Below are positions 55,768 to 64,000 of a stretch of 64,000 nt of DNA, piece after piece. The stretch covers positions 62,001-126,000 of the forward strand of contig NZ_PIOC01000017.1 of NCBI RefSeq assembly GCF_003369575.1, written 5' to 3'. The translations under genes were made by a program, and so were the position numbers. Each line of letters begins with the position of its first letter. The first letter of the stretch is position 1. Below the pieces are notes generated by a model. That model searched no databases. It was not told the origin of the DNA and saw only the letters and a program-made list of their open reading frames with translations. The stretch is from Oceanobacillus arenosus (GTDB taxonomy: Bacteria; Bacillota; Bacilli; Bacillales; Amphibacillaceae).

Positions 55768-56955
55768 TTGGGTATTCTATTAGGAGCACTAGCGATAATT
55801 GTCACATTAGCAATTGCGTATTTGCTCTCAAATGACAAGAAAAATGTTAACTTTAAAAGTCTTGGAATCATGCTGGTATTGCAGCTATTAATTACATGGT
55901 TTATGTTTTCAACAACGATTGGACAAACAATTATAAACGGTATTTCCGCATTATTTAATAAATTAATTGAGTTTGGCAGAGTAGGGATTGACTTTGTACT
56001 CGGAGGAGTTGTCACAAATGAAGGCGGCGTGTTTTTCTTCAATGTACTGCTGTTGATTATCTTCTTTGCCACACTGCTTTCCGTATTAACGTATTTGAAA
56101 ATTCTCCCGTTGGTTATTAAGTATATCGGTGGACTTGTTTCAAAAATTACAGGTTTACCGAAAATCGAATCATTTAATGGGGTTAATAGTATTTTCTTTG
56201 GACAATCGGAGGCAATGATTGCCATCCAGTCCCAGTTTCATCACTTAAATGCCAATCGATTATTCATTGTAAGTGCGTCGGCAATGAACTCAGTTTCAGC
56301 CTCTATTGTTGGTTCTTATTTGCAAATGTTACCTGCAAACTATATTTTAGTGGCATTACCATTAAATATGTTTAGTGCTTTGATGGTTGCATCCGTAATC
56401 GCGCCAGTTCGGGTACCAAAAGAAGAGGACGAAGTAGATATTAGTGATGTTTCAAATGATAAGAGTCTCTTTGAAGCAATGGGGAATGGTGCGCTTGAAG
56501 GTGGAAAAATTGCACTAATTGTTGCCGCGATGCTCATCGCGTTTATTGCATCGTTAGAATTGGTAAACTGGCTAATTCAGCTTGTGTTCGCTGGTGTAAC
56601 ATTACAGCAAATCCTCGGCTATATCTTTGCGCCGTTTGGTTTGTTAATGGGGATTGCTCCTAATGAAGTATTACAAGCTGGTTCCATTATGGGGACAAAA
56701 ATTGTGACAAACGAGTTTGTTGCAATGCTTGAGCTCCAACCATTACTTGATACATTGTCTGAAAAAACAATTGGGATTTTAACGGTATTCTTAACGAGCT
56801 TTGCTAACTTTTCATCAATTGGAATTATCGCAGGCACAGTGAAGGGGATTGATGATAAGAAAGCAGGGATTGTATCAGGATTTGGCTTGAAACTGCTAAT
56901 TAGCGGGATACTGACATCAATTTTATCTGCTACAATTGTAGGACTTTTCCTATAA
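55768..56955 (+). CDS. Concentrative nucleoside transporter (NupC family)
   Basis: CNT-family nucleoside/H+ or Na+ symporter, about 395 residues and ten membrane segments. Family marks are the TYLKILPLVIKYIGGLVSKITGLPKIESFNGVNSIFFGQSEA region (the GQSEAM motif), SASAMNSVSASIVGSY, and NFSSIGIIAGTVKGIDDKK. The start is TTG 55768 with GGGAGG 8 nt upstream; the frame is open further upstream but lacks a site. It follows another purine transporter gene, so the pair may serve nucleoside salvage. Confidence 0.9.
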   Translation: MGILLGALAIIVTLAIAYLLSNDKKNVNFKSLGIMLVLQLLITWFMFSTTIGQTIINGISALFNKLIEFGRVGIDFVLGGVVTNEGGVFFFNVLLLIIFFATLLSVLTYLKILPLVIKYIGGLVSKITGLPKIESFNGVNSIFFGQSEAMIAIQSQFHHLNANRLFIVSASAMNSVSASIVGSYLQMLPANYILVALPLNMFSALMVASVIAPVRVPKEEDEVDISDVSNDKSLFEAMGNGALEGGKIALIVAAMLIAFIASLELVNWLIQLVFAGVTLQQILGYIFAPFGLLMGIAPNEVLQAGSIMGTKIVTNEFVAMLELQPLLDTLSEKTIGILTVFLTSFANFSSIGIIAGTVKGIDDKKAGIVSGFGLKLLISGILTSILSATIVGLFL

Positions 56956-56960
56956 AATGA

Positions 56961-56991
56961 AAAAAGCGAGGGAGATGATCCCTCGCTTTTT
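56961..56991. terminator. Bidirectional terminator after the nucleoside transporter
   Basis: AAAAAGCGAGGG (56961-56972) pairs with CCCTCGCTTTTT (56980-56991). The A and T tracts allow use from both strands. Confidence 0.92.
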
Positions 56992-57001
56992 CTGCAACAT
57001 A

Positions 57002-57103
57002 TCAGGTTGCGTGGAATATTGTCATGGTTGCTTCAATTTTTTCTGTATGTAGATCATTCTCTATAGTAAAGCAATTTCTTTTGATCCCCACAGTTTCGTA
57101 CAT
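57002..57103 (-). CDS. Small hypothetical protein, 33 residues
   Basis: Minus-strand frame from ATG (57103) to TGA (57002), with AGGAAGA 6-7 nt upstream and the bidirectional terminator right after the stop. It encodes 33 residues, mostly polar (MYETVGIKRNCFTIEND.. KIEATMTIFHAT) without a membrane segment. Family not recognised; coding status rests on ribosome binding site and terminator placement. Confidence 0.45.
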   Translation of the reverse strand: MYETVGIKRNCFTIENDLHTEKIEATMTIFHAT

Positions 57104-57215
57104 AATGCTCTTCCTTTTTTTATTATTTTCTAATAGGATAGAGAGAGCAATCCATTAGCATAAAGATTATTATTTCTAATAATATAGGATTTGTGATAGA
57201 AAGGAAGTTTAACTT

Positions 57216-58286
57216 ATGAAAAAGAAACGAATTCTCTTCACTGGTGGTGGAACAGCAGGCCATGTTATCGTTAACCTCGCATTAATACCAGTCTATCAAA
57301 AAAAAGGTTGGGAAATTGATTATATCGGTTCACATAATGGAATTGAACGGGAGCTAATTGGTCAGTTTGATGATGTTACATATCACCCGATTTCAACTGG
57401 GAAGCTCCGTCGGTATTTATCAAAGGAAAATCTGAAGGATCCGTTTAAAGTGATGAAGGGAACGATGCAAGCGTTTCGGATTATAGGAAAACGTAAACCA
57501 TCCATCATCTTTTCAAAAGGCGGATTTGTGTCGGTTCCTGTTGTGATGGCCGCGAAACTACGTGGTGTTCCAGTAGCTATTCATGAGTCAGACTATACAC
57601 CAGGACTTGCCAATAAACTTTCGATTCCATTTGCGAAAAAGGTACTCGCAACATTCCCTGAAACGATGAACTTCTTACCAGAGAAGAAAGCAGAATATGT
57701 TGGTGCTGTTATTCGGGATGAACTTTTTCAAGGAAAGAAAGAGAAGGGGTTAGCAATTTCCGGTTTGACTAAAGAAAAACCCGTACTGCTAGTCATGGGT
57801 GGAAGTGGTGGCTCCTATAAAATGAATGAAACGGTTAGGGCCAGTTTGCCGGAGCTTTTATCATCATTCCAAATCATTCATATTTGTGGAAAGGATAAGG
57901 TCGACACGTCTATCCATGAAAAAGGCTATGTCCAATTTGAGTATGTTAATGAAGAACTGAAGGATATATTTGCTGCAACCGATTATGTTCTGTCACGAGC
58001 GGGTTCGAATGCAATTTTCGAATTCCTTGCACTACGTATTCCAATGCTGCTAATTCCGTTATCGAAGGAAGCGAGTCGTGGTGATCAAATCATTAATGCG
58101 AACTCTTTTGTTGAAAAGCGTTATGCACGTGTATTACAGGAAGAAGGATTAACAAAGGAAACATTGATTCACGAACTTATACAACTAAAGGAATATGCAC
58201 CGATGATGACCGATCATATGAAAGCATACAAAAGTGAGAAATCCCGTGACCGTGTCATCGAGATATTAGAAGAAATTGGCAAATAA
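57216..58286 (+). CDS. murG: MurG-type UDP-GlcNAc:lipid I N-acetylglucosaminyltransferase
   Basis: Membrane-associated GT28 transferase that converts lipid I to lipid II in peptidoglycan synthesis. Visible: FTGGGTAGHVIVNLAL near 8-23, KGGFVSVPVVMAAKLRGVPVAIHESD near 100-125, VMGGSGGSYKMNE near 188-200 and SRAGSNAIFEFLALRIPMLLIPL near 262-285. 356 residues. It is outside a dcw cluster here, and several Bacillaceae carry a second MurG-like gene; this may be that copy or the only one. Confidence 0.87.
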   Translation: MKKKRILFTGGGTAGHVIVNLALIPVYQKKGWEIDYIGSHNGIERELIGQFDDVTYHPISTGKLRRYLSKENLKDPFKVMKGTMQAFRIIGKRKPSIIFSKGGFVSVPVVMAAKLRGVPVAIHESDYTPGLANKLSIPFAKKVLATFPETMNFLPEKKAEYVGAVIRDELFQGKKEKGLAISGLTKEKPVLLVMGGSGGSYKMNETVRASLPELLSSFQIIHICGKDKVDTSIHEKGYVQFEYVNEELKDIFAATDYVLSRAGSNAIFEFLALRIPMLLIPLSKEASRGDQIINANSFVEKRYARVLQEEGLTKETLIHELIQLKEYAPMMTDHMKAYKSEKSRDRVIEILEEIGK

Positions 58287-58296
58287 TTGCTATGTG

Positions 58297-58333
58297 GAAA
58301 ATCCCATTGTTTTTAGGATGCAATGGGATTTTC
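58297..58333. terminator. Terminator stem-loop between murG and the ger operon
   Basis: GAAAATCCCATTG (58297-58309) pairs with CAATGGGATTTTC (58321-58333). Convergent genes on both sides. Confidence 0.85.
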
Positions 58334-58366
58334 AAAAGTTTACAAGCAATCATTCAACAAATATCC

Positions 58367-59509
58367 TCAGTCAACGGAACCATGTCGTGAAATTGTGGTT
58401 TTTACGTTGAACTCTACCTTGATGTTTGGATATATTTCACGCCATTCTTTTTCTGTTAGCTTTCCATTCTTTTGCTTCATGCGATAGATTTTTCCGTATC
58501 CAAATGAATCTGCATTCATTTCTTGAAGCCGAGCAAAAATTTCCTGCGCACGCTTTTCAATTTTCTTACCCATTTCTTTTTCTAATAATGTCAGAGATTT
58601 CTCATCACTTAAATCTATTGACTCTGATATTTCTAATAGATTTACATCTAAAGTAATATTCGTCTGAAAGAGTTTATTTTGCTTATCAACTAATGATGAG
58701 TGTTCTTTCGATTTAACTAACCCTAAGGCAATATGTAATCCATCTTTAATTTGCGATGGTTTTCTATAGCCCTTTAGATATTTTTCAAATGGTTTCATTG
58801 GTAGTGACAATTGAAACTTATCGTTTTTAACCGTTTGTTCTAGTATTTTAAAAAGTAAAAGATATTTCGATTCAATTTCCCCGACCAATTTATCATTACG
58901 AAAAATTGCAATTGATTTTATTTTAGGTATATTATCTTCTATTCCAATAATTGGTAAGGTAGGATCAATACCAATATCATAATATTTAGTTAAGAAGCTT
59001 TGTAACGTTATGCGAGGGGGAATTGGATGGTCAGGTGCATTCTCTTCTATTATTCCATGTAAATGTTCGCCAACGTTATTTGAAATACTTTGTTCATCTT
59101 TCGTTAATATTTCTTTTGCGGTGGGAACACTAATTGCTAAATACATGGAATCAGGGAGTCTTGCGTCTCGATTCAATGTATCAAGATACGGAAAAATTCC
59201 CTTCTTTGCTAGTTCCATTCCATATAATTCTAGTTGTATTTTCCCTTCAACTAAATCAAAATTTGATTCTAGTTTTGCATTCTCTAGTGCGCCTTTTATT
59301 GTTGTTCCTTTTCCAAATACAGGCATTGCAACCATACCATTTTTCTTTGTAAACTGGTAAATCATCAGTGTAGTTTCGATTTCACCATCTTCTATCTGAT
59401 CGGTGCCACGACTCGTAATTACCCCTATTCTCTCGATTTCCTTAGTAGGAATACAACTAACAAGGGTTAGGCTAACCATGATTAATAGCGAACATTGAAT
59501 TAATTTCAT
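58367..59509 (-). CDS. Ger(x)C family spore germination lipoprotein
   Basis: C subunit of a nutrient germinant receptor. A signal peptide with lipobox LVSC (Cys19) is followed by GVITSRGTDQIEDGEIETTLMIYQF and later the KLESNFDLVEGKIQLELYG region and the C-terminal domain (EKEMGKKIEKRAQEIFARLQEMNADSFGYGKIYRMK) typical of GerAC/GerKC. About 380 residues. ATG overlaps the B subunit stop by 4 bp. It acts at the spore inner membrane. Confidence 0.92.
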   Translation of the reverse strand: MKLIQCSLLIMVSLTLVSCIPTKEIERIGVITSRGTDQIEDGEIETTLMIYQFTKKNGMVAMPVFGKGTTIKGALENAKLESNFDLVEGKIQLELYGMELAKKGIFPYLDTLNRDARLPDSMYLAISVPTAKEILTKDEQSISNNVGEHLHGIIEENAPDHPIPPRITLQSFLTKYYDIGIDPTLPIIGIEDNIPKIKSIAIFRNDKLVGEIESKYLLLFKILEQTVKNDKFQLSLPMKPFEKYLKGYRKPSQIKDGLHIALGLVKSKEHSSLVDKQNKLFQTNITLDVNLLEISESIDLSDEKSLTLLEKEMGKKIEKRAQEIFARLQEMNADSFGYGKIYRMKQKNGKLTEKEWREIYPNIKVEFNVKTTISRHGSVD

Positions 59510-60621
59510 TTCTTAACCTCCGCTCGTGGTCTTCGCATCTTCTTCTTAACCAGTACAATTGGTAGAAGGATTAATGGATAAACAAAAAGTAGCCAAAATC
59601 CAATTTGTGCAATTGAATCGGTAAGCATGGTGACATCCTTATCATGTTTAATAAAACTAATGAAAATCAGGGTGATAATAGAAGCAGTATATAATGTGGT
59701 CTTTTGTGAAATTTTATAAAGTCTCTTCATTCCATAGGTCATTCCCCACATGTGCAGAACTAGATTTGGTAAAATGACCATCATCCACTCAAAGATAATC
59801 AGATTATCCAATCGCTCAATAAATGAGTAGGAAACATTTTTGAATAAGTTTAATGTTGCCCAGTCGATGTCTGCAAGATCCAATGGACTGAAATAACCAA
59901 TAGAAATTACTGTCACGATTAGGATACTAATAATGGTATAACCTAGTCCTAGAAACAAAGGCAGTTTTATTTTTTCTTTGTTTTGAATGAATGGATATAT
60001 AACGAATAACAGTTCAAACCCAGTAATAGAATAGGTTGTTGCTTTCGTTCCCTTTAAAAGTTCAGGAACAGTAGCATGGAACATCGGGACGAAATGATCC
60101 CAATCCATTCTTGTAATCGGATCATATAGTGGGAACAGTATCCATGAGGATAATATAACGAAAAAAAAGGTTAGGCCGACAATCGTTCGAATACCACCGA
60201 GCACACAATAGATGATTAAGATGATAAATAATAACCCCATAGAAAAGGAGGAGATAGTAGGGAATAGATAGACTTTGATTACTTCAATGTAATTCAATAA
60301 AATAGATAGTAGGGTAAAAAAGAAATATAGGATATAAATGGTTCCAAATAATTTTCCAATCCATTTTCCAAATATATCTACTTGTATACCAAAAATATCA
60401 GCATTCTCATACTGTTTTAAAATGACAAGCATAACAGACACAATCGTTATTAACAAAATATATGCCAGTAAAATCGAGATCCATGAATCTTGCTTAGCCT
60501 CTTTAAAGATATATTTTGGAACCCCCATTATGCCAACTCCGGTTTGCGCACCATACATAATAAAAAATAAATAAAAAGCAGGGAACTGCAAGCGAGATTT
60601 TACATTGCTGTTTATTTCCAT
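59506..60621 (-). CDS. GerB family spore germination permease
   Basis: B subunit of the germinant receptor, an APC-type transporter-like protein with ten membrane segments and 371 residues. Typical start: QFPAFYLFFIMYGAQTGVGIMGVPKYIFKEAKQDSWISILLAY. It likely binds the amino-acid or sugar germinant. ATG 60621 follows GGTGATC; the A subunit stop is 8 bp upstream. Confidence 0.92.
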   Translation of the reverse strand: MEINSNVKSRLQFPAFYLFFIMYGAQTGVGIMGVPKYIFKEAKQDSWISILLAYILLITIVSVMLVILKQYENADIFGIQVDIFGKWIGKLFGTIYILYFFFTLLSILLNYIEVIKVYLFPTISSFSMGLLFIILIIYCVLGGIRTIVGLTFFFVILSSWILFPLYDPITRMDWDHFVPMFHATVPELLKGTKATTYSITGFELLFVIYPFIQNKEKIKLPLFLGLGYTIISILIVTVISIGYFSPLDLADIDWATLNLFKNVSYSFIERLDNLIIFEWMMVILPNLVLHMWGMTYGMKRLYKISQKTTLYTASIITLIFISFIKHDKDVTMLTDSIAQIGFWLLFVYPLILLPIVLVKKKMRRPRAEVKK

Positions 60622-60629
60622 GTGATCAC

Positions 60630-62138
60630 CTATTCATCAATATCTTGTTTTTTTCTCGCTTCCTTTGCACTATATCGAACTAAATCTTTTGGTCGATTGA
60701 ATTTCGCTCGGTTGTTCTCCATATTAAATGGGAGACGATAAAAAACATTATTAAAGTCTTGTAAACTTAAAGGATACAGTGGGGCAAGATAAGGTGTGCC
60801 TAATGATGTTAAGCGTAATAGATGAATAATTAATAGACAAATTCCGAACATCAAGCCAATAAATCCAAGAATGCCGGATAATAATATTAATGGAAAGCGG
60901 ATAAGTCGAACGGTCGTTCCTAGCAAGTAGCTTGGTGCAGTAAAAGAAGCAAGTGAACTCATTGCCGCTACAATAATGAGAATATTACTCGTTATTCCTG
61001 CCTGCACTGCTGCCTGTCCAATGACGATACCACCTACAATACCCATGGTTTGCCCAACCTTCGTTGGTAGCCTTGCACCAGCTTCACGTAATAATTCAAG
61101 CATAAACTCGATCAAGAGGGCTTCTATTAGTGGTGGAAAGGGGACTGAAGCACGGGATTCACCAACCGATAGTAATAATTGAGTAGGGATAATCTCAAAG
61201 TGATACGTAATGACTGCAACATATGTAGGAGTAACTATCATTGAGAAAAACATTGCTAGAAAACGGGCAAGTCGTAAAAAGGATCCCGTTTGCCATCTCA
61301 TATACAAATCTTCGGTCGATTCTAAGAAGCTAAATAATGACGCTGGAGCAATGATGCCAGATGGACTATTTTCAAGGAGCAATCCGACTTTACCCTTTGT
61401 AATCGCATATGTGAATCGATCCGGTAATTCTGTAGTATCAAATTGTGGAAATAAATTAGATGAAGAGTCTTCAATATATTGACTTAATACCGCACTATCC
61501 TCAACTTCATCCACATCTAAATCCAGTAATCGCTGTCGCATTGTATTGACATCTGTTTCATTTGCGATGGATTTCATATAAATCATTCGGACTTCACGTT
61601 TGATTGATTTCCCAACCATAATTTCCTCTAATACTAAATCGGTAGAACGGATACGCCAGCGAATAATATTCAGATTCGTGATGAGCGATTCTGTAAATGC
61701 GATTTTGGGACCAAGTACAAGTGACTCTGTTTCCGCCTTTTCTAGACTGCGTTTCTCTTTATTTAGCAAAATATATTCAATAATCTCTTTCTCTTGCTCA
61801 ATGTAAATGAATACCTTTCCTAATAATAAGCCATATAATACATCCTCGATTGAGGTACTTGTCTTTCCTACGCTTAAAGGAATTTCGTTTAATAGCGTTT
61901 GTGTGGACCATTCCTTTTCCATTGTTAATGATGGTCCCAATATGTATTTTTCAATTTTGTCATTTTCAACCATGTATGAAATAAAAAATACAGCCATTTT
62001 CTTTCCGTTATGATGATATATAGAAAATGCCAAATCAGGATTATTTGGAAAGTTATCTTGTACTAACTGTTTAAGTTCATCAATAGCTATCGGAAATACA
62101 TTATCGCTTTGTTTATTCGATCTAAATCTCTTTCGCAT
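60630..62138 (-). CDS. GerA family spore germination protein
   Basis: A subunit of the germinant receptor, about 502 residues. A large hydrophilic N-terminal domain (about 1-240) precedes five to six membrane segments, with the family motifs SPSGIIAPASLFSFLESTEDLYMRW, PFPPLIEALLIEFMLELLREAGARLP and KVGQTMGIVGGIVIGQAAVQAG. Start ATG 62138 has GGAGG upstream; ATG 62150 lies on that site. First gene of the A-B-C operon, preceded by a sigma-G-like promoter. Confidence 0.93.
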   Translation of the reverse strand: MRKRFRSNKQSDNVFPIAIDELKQLVQDNFPNNPDLAFSIYHHNGKKMAVFFISYMVENDKIEKYILGPSLTMEKEWSTQTLLNEIPLSVGKTSTSIEDVLYGLLLGKVFIYIEQEKEIIEYILLNKEKRSLEKAETESLVLGPKIAFTESLITNLNIIRWRIRSTDLVLEEIMVGKSIKREVRMIYMKSIANETDVNTMRQRLLDLDVDEVEDSAVLSQYIEDSSSNLFPQFDTTELPDRFTYAITKGKVGLLLENSPSGIIAPASLFSFLESTEDLYMRWQTGSFLRLARFLAMFFSMIVTPTYVAVITYHFEIIPTQLLLSVGESRASVPFPPLIEALLIEFMLELLREAGARLPTKVGQTMGIVGGIVIGQAAVQAGITSNILIIVAAMSSLASFTAPSYLLGTTVRLIRFPLILLSGILGFIGLMFGICLLIIHLLRLTSLGTPYLAPLYPLSLQDFNNVFYRLPFNMENNRAKFNRPKDLVRYSAKEARKKQDIDE

Positions 62139-62171
62139 ATGAACCTCCATGTATACTCAACCAGTTACGAT

Positions 62172-62202
62172 TATTATGGTTGATAATGTGGAAGATTATG
62201 TA
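62172..62202 (-). promoter_or_regulatory. Candidate sigma-G promoter of the ger operon
   Basis: On the minus strand TACATA (62202-62197), 18-nt spacer, CATAATA (62178-62172). The sigma-G consensus is TGMATA-N17/18-CATWMTA: five of six and seven of seven match. It would start transcription about 27 nt before the ATG and places the receptor in the forespore. Confidence 0.6.
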
Positions 62203-62290
62203 TGTTAAGAGAGATTATTTATTTTCGAAATGAGAAGATAGAATGTGTATTGTTGATTTAGATTGTCAAGAGAAGAAGTATTTCTCGCTA

Positions 62291-62324
62291 GAAGCACGGT
62301 GCTGGAGCTGGATGTGGCTGTTTC
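62291..62324 (-). repeat. Intergenic repeat, AGCCACGTCCAGC type, copy 3 (reverse, short)
   Basis: Read on minus: AGCCACATCCAGCTCCAGC then ACCGTGCTTC. Related to 32888 and 43465 copies. Confidence 0.55.
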
Positions 62325-62360
62325 AGCATAAGAAGTATTTCAGCACAATTTTCTTATCTA

Positions 62361-62394
62361 CAAAAAAAAGATTCACCATTTAAGGAGAATCTTT
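62361..62394 (-). terminator. Intrinsic terminator of the carbonic anhydrase gene
   Basis: On the minus strand AAAGATTC pairs with GAATCTTT, followed by a T run (A run 62362-62369 on plus). It overlaps the stop codon. Confidence 0.88.
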
Positions 62395-62947
62395 AATCTT
62401 CTTTTGAAACGATATCAACTTTTCCAGTGCCAGGATCAATAACGAGGCCATGAACTTTGATTTCTTTTGGAAGGAGTGGATGATTGCGGATGATTTGTAA
62501 GCTTTGCATGATTGATTCTTCCACCGTATCAAATCCATGAAATTCTTCATGTAAATTAATACCGCCATGTGTGAGGGTATCAATTGTTTCTTGAGGGATT
62601 CCACGCTCAGTCATACTGACAGTTAATGAGTCTGTATCAACATGTGACATACCGCAATCATGATGACCGATTACAACAACCTCGTCAGCTTTTAGTGTAA
62701 ACACTGCAACAAGAATACTCTTCATGATGCTGTCGAAAGGTTTTCTAATAATTGCACCAGCATTTTTAACCATTTTAACGTCACCATTTCGGATATTTAA
62801 TGCGCGCTGCAATAATTCAACTAATCGCGATTCCATACAAGTAAAGATGACCATTTTTTTATTTGGATATTTATCTGTTTTGTATTGCTCATACTGCTTA
62901 TCCTCAACAAATTTTTCATTAAATGCCAGCATTTCTTCTAAATGCAT
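62393..62947 (-). CDS. Beta-carbonic anhydrase (YtiB-like) with altered dyad motif
   Basis: Zinc enzyme that interconverts CO2 and bicarbonate; 184 residues, the small YtiB-like type. Zinc Cys37 is in FTCMESR and His/Cys ligands in GHHDCGM near 95-101. In beta-class enzymes the first motif is normally CxDxR, where Asp and Arg form the catalytic dyad that also gates the zinc; here Asp is replaced by Glu (codon GAA). The rest (LNIRNGDVKMVKNAGAIIRKPFDSIMKSILVAV) is well conserved. Activity may be changed. Monocistronic. Confidence 0.9.
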   Translation of the reverse strand: MHLEEMLAFNEKFVEDKQYEQYKTDKYPNKKMVIFTCMESRLVELLQRALNIRNGDVKMVKNAGAIIRKPFDSIMKSILVAVFTLKADEVVVIGHHDCGMSHVDTDSLTVSMTERGIPQETIDTLTHGGINLHEEFHGFDTVEESIMQSLQIIRNHPLLPKEIKVHGLVIDPGTGKVDIVSKED

Positions 62948-63210
62948 CTAACCAACTCCTTTTTTATATTATCTAAAAACTATATCAAAAGATTGTAAAA
63001 AATGAAAGGTTATTGACAAATTACGACTAAATAGTTAGGTATTCTTAAGTGTGTTATAGAGAAAAATTTCCCGTTTTTTGATAGAAAAGAGATGTATAAT
63101 GGGAGAAGAGTCACGGCTTGTTAAATTTTCTAAATAATTCAAAAGTATTATTGATTCGATCAAAATTTTAGCATATAATAGCATTACAGTTTTAAGAAGG
63201 GGGAATAGAA

Positions 63211-63447
63211 ATGGAAGATTTTGTTCGGAATTGTCGTTTATGTGAACTACCAATGAATAGTAGCCCATTTAGCATGTGTCCTACATGTTTAAATGATAAC
63301 AATAATGTTCAAAATTTCATTTATAAAAATCCTCTTGTTTCAATTGAAGAGATAGCACAATTCACTAGTGTTCCGATTGAAAAGGTAGCAAAGCTAGTAG
63401 ACTTGGGACACAGTTACAAAAGAAATATAGAAGATGTGACATATTGA
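63211..63447 (+). CDS. Small zinc-ribbon / helix-turn-helix protein
   Basis: A 78-residue protein with a likely zinc knuckle (CRLCELPMNSSPFSMCPTC) followed by a helical part (VSIEEIAQFTSVPIEKVAKLVDLG) that looks like a MerR-type or flagellar YvyF-like helix-turn-helix. Layout is like the flagellar-operon protein YvyF, but it is not among flagellar genes. Ribosome binding site AGAAGGGGG. Function unknown. Confidence 0.72.
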   Translation: MEDFVRNCRLCELPMNSSPFSMCPTCLNDNNNVQNFIYKNPLVSIEEIAQFTSVPIEKVAKLVDLGHSYKRNIEDVTY

Positions 63448-63472
63448 CGTTGTTCTTCTATTGAATATGGAT

Positions 63473-63518
63473 AAATAGAAGAGAATAACTTGTACCAGAT
63501 GCATGTTCTCTTCTATTT
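63473..63518. terminator. Terminator stem-loop
   Basis: AAATAGAAGAGA (63473-63484) pairs with TCTCTTCTATTT (63507-63518), between convergent genes. Confidence 0.75.
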
Positions 63519-63551
63519 GGTAAATGGCGGAACAAGGCATGCATGCCAGAA

Positions 63552-64000
63552 TTAATGAACCTTCTCATTAATTCCAGTAATACCCGCTGCTAATTGTTGA
63601 TCGACTATTTTAGCGTCATTAATATGTTGAAGTAATGTTTGTTTAATGGTTGCAAAAGAATCATTTGTACGATTGATTTCATTGACCATTTTACTTGTAA
63701 GATTATTCTGACTCGTAATATCCTCTAATACATTAATTGTGATTTCCTTCGAATTTTCTACAATTGTATTCATTTCACTTAGCATTTCGACGGTCTTATT
63801 ATTAAATGTTGTAGAGTTTTGTACGGTTTCTTGATTCTCAATTGTTCCTTGTTCTGCATCTTTAATCTGTTCTTGAATCGTAGTTGCAACTTCATCAATC
63901 GTTGATGTACTCTCTCTCGTGCTTTCCGCAAGCTTACCAACCTCAGCAGCAACCACCGCAAAGCCTTTTCCATGTTCACCAGCACGGGCAGCTTCAATGG
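63552..64000 (-). CDS. Methyl-accepting chemotaxis protein, C-terminal part
   Basis: The frame is open to the right edge, so only the C-terminal about 149 residues of a receptor are seen. The highly conserved hairpin tip side is present as [29 protein letters not shown], followed by a long coiled coil ([20 protein letters not shown]..). The sensor and membrane parts lie beyond the window. It would signal through CheW/CheA. Confidence 0.92.
   Translation of the reverse strand, partial: IEAARAGEHGKGFAVVAAEVGKLAESTRESTSTIDEVATTIQEQIKDAEQGTIENQETVQNSTTFNNKTVEMLSEMNTIVENSKEITINVLEDITSQNNLTSKMVNEINRTNDSFATIKQTLLQHINDAKIVDQQLAAGITGINEKVH

Overview
The window comes from a low-GC, spore-forming Gram-positive bacterium of the Bacillaceae. 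The signs are AT-rich DNA with strong AGGAGG-type ribosome binding sites, a gerA-type germination operon (58367-62138, minus), a queG-amidase-trmL block in the order seen in Bacillus subtilis, an argCJBD cluster, xpt-pbuX behind a guanine riboswitch, and a yxe-like operon. A halotolerant genus such as Oceanobacillus or Virgibacillus is plausible but cannot be proved from this sequence. Nearly all of it looks like core chromosome. The accessory pieces are one intact IS3-family element (47959-49474), one IS200/IS605-type tnpB remnant (4525-4896) and several families of dispersed intergenic repeats.

Layout. 2-2435: 3' part of a sensor kinase and an internally duplicated membrane protein. 2669-4512: metallo-beta-lactamase-fold hydrolase and ribokinase. 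4525-6329: tnpB remnant, an HEPN-like/CBS protein and a DEDDh exonuclease. 6361-8904: a small membrane protein, an acyl-CoA synthetase, a small charged protein and a structured non-coding RNA candidate (possibly 6S RNA). 9230-15979: seven-gene operon (aspartase/fumarase-superfamily lyase, GNAT acetyltransferase, amino-acid ABC importer, M20 deacylase, MmgE/PrpD protein). It resembles the B. subtilis yxe operon for S-(2-succino)cysteine use, but with a lyase where YxeK monooxygenase would be. 16303-19012: VOC protein and the riboswitch-controlled xpt-pbuX. 19164-25354: hydrolase, drug exporter, small membrane protein, YdcF-like protein, methyltransferase, HIT protein, membrane-anchored PstS-like protein and deoxyinosine glycosylase. 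25386-30574: two-component system plus ABC exporter in the order of the linearmycin-resistance lnrJKLMN genes. 30970-32839: second hydrolase, then TPP riboswitch and thiT, which is frameshifted.

33101-40778: arginine operon argC-argJ-argB-argD-carB, with an ARG-box-like operator over the -35 and no carA or argF in the cluster. 40782-45157: frameshifted S9 peptidase, P-loop kinase-like protein and D-amino acid aminotransferase (all minus), then tRNA-Gly. 45348-49474: queG, amidase-domain protein, trmL and the IS3 element. 50028-54180: odhAB. 54374-58286: two purine/nucleoside transporters and a MurG-type glycosyltransferase. 58367-62138: ger operon behind a sigma-G-like promoter. 62393-64000: beta-carbonic anhydrase with an altered active-site motif, a small zinc-ribbon protein, and the end of a chemotaxis receptor.

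Most promising for follow-up: the hybrid succinocysteine-type operon, carB without carA, the Asp-to-Glu change in the carbonic anhydrase dyad, the HEPN-CBS protein, the tnpB remnant that keeps an omega-RNA-like end, the palindrome-headed repeat family (five copies, one inside the thiT leader), and two single-base frameshifts (thiT, S9 peptidase), both at G runs, which may be assembly errors.
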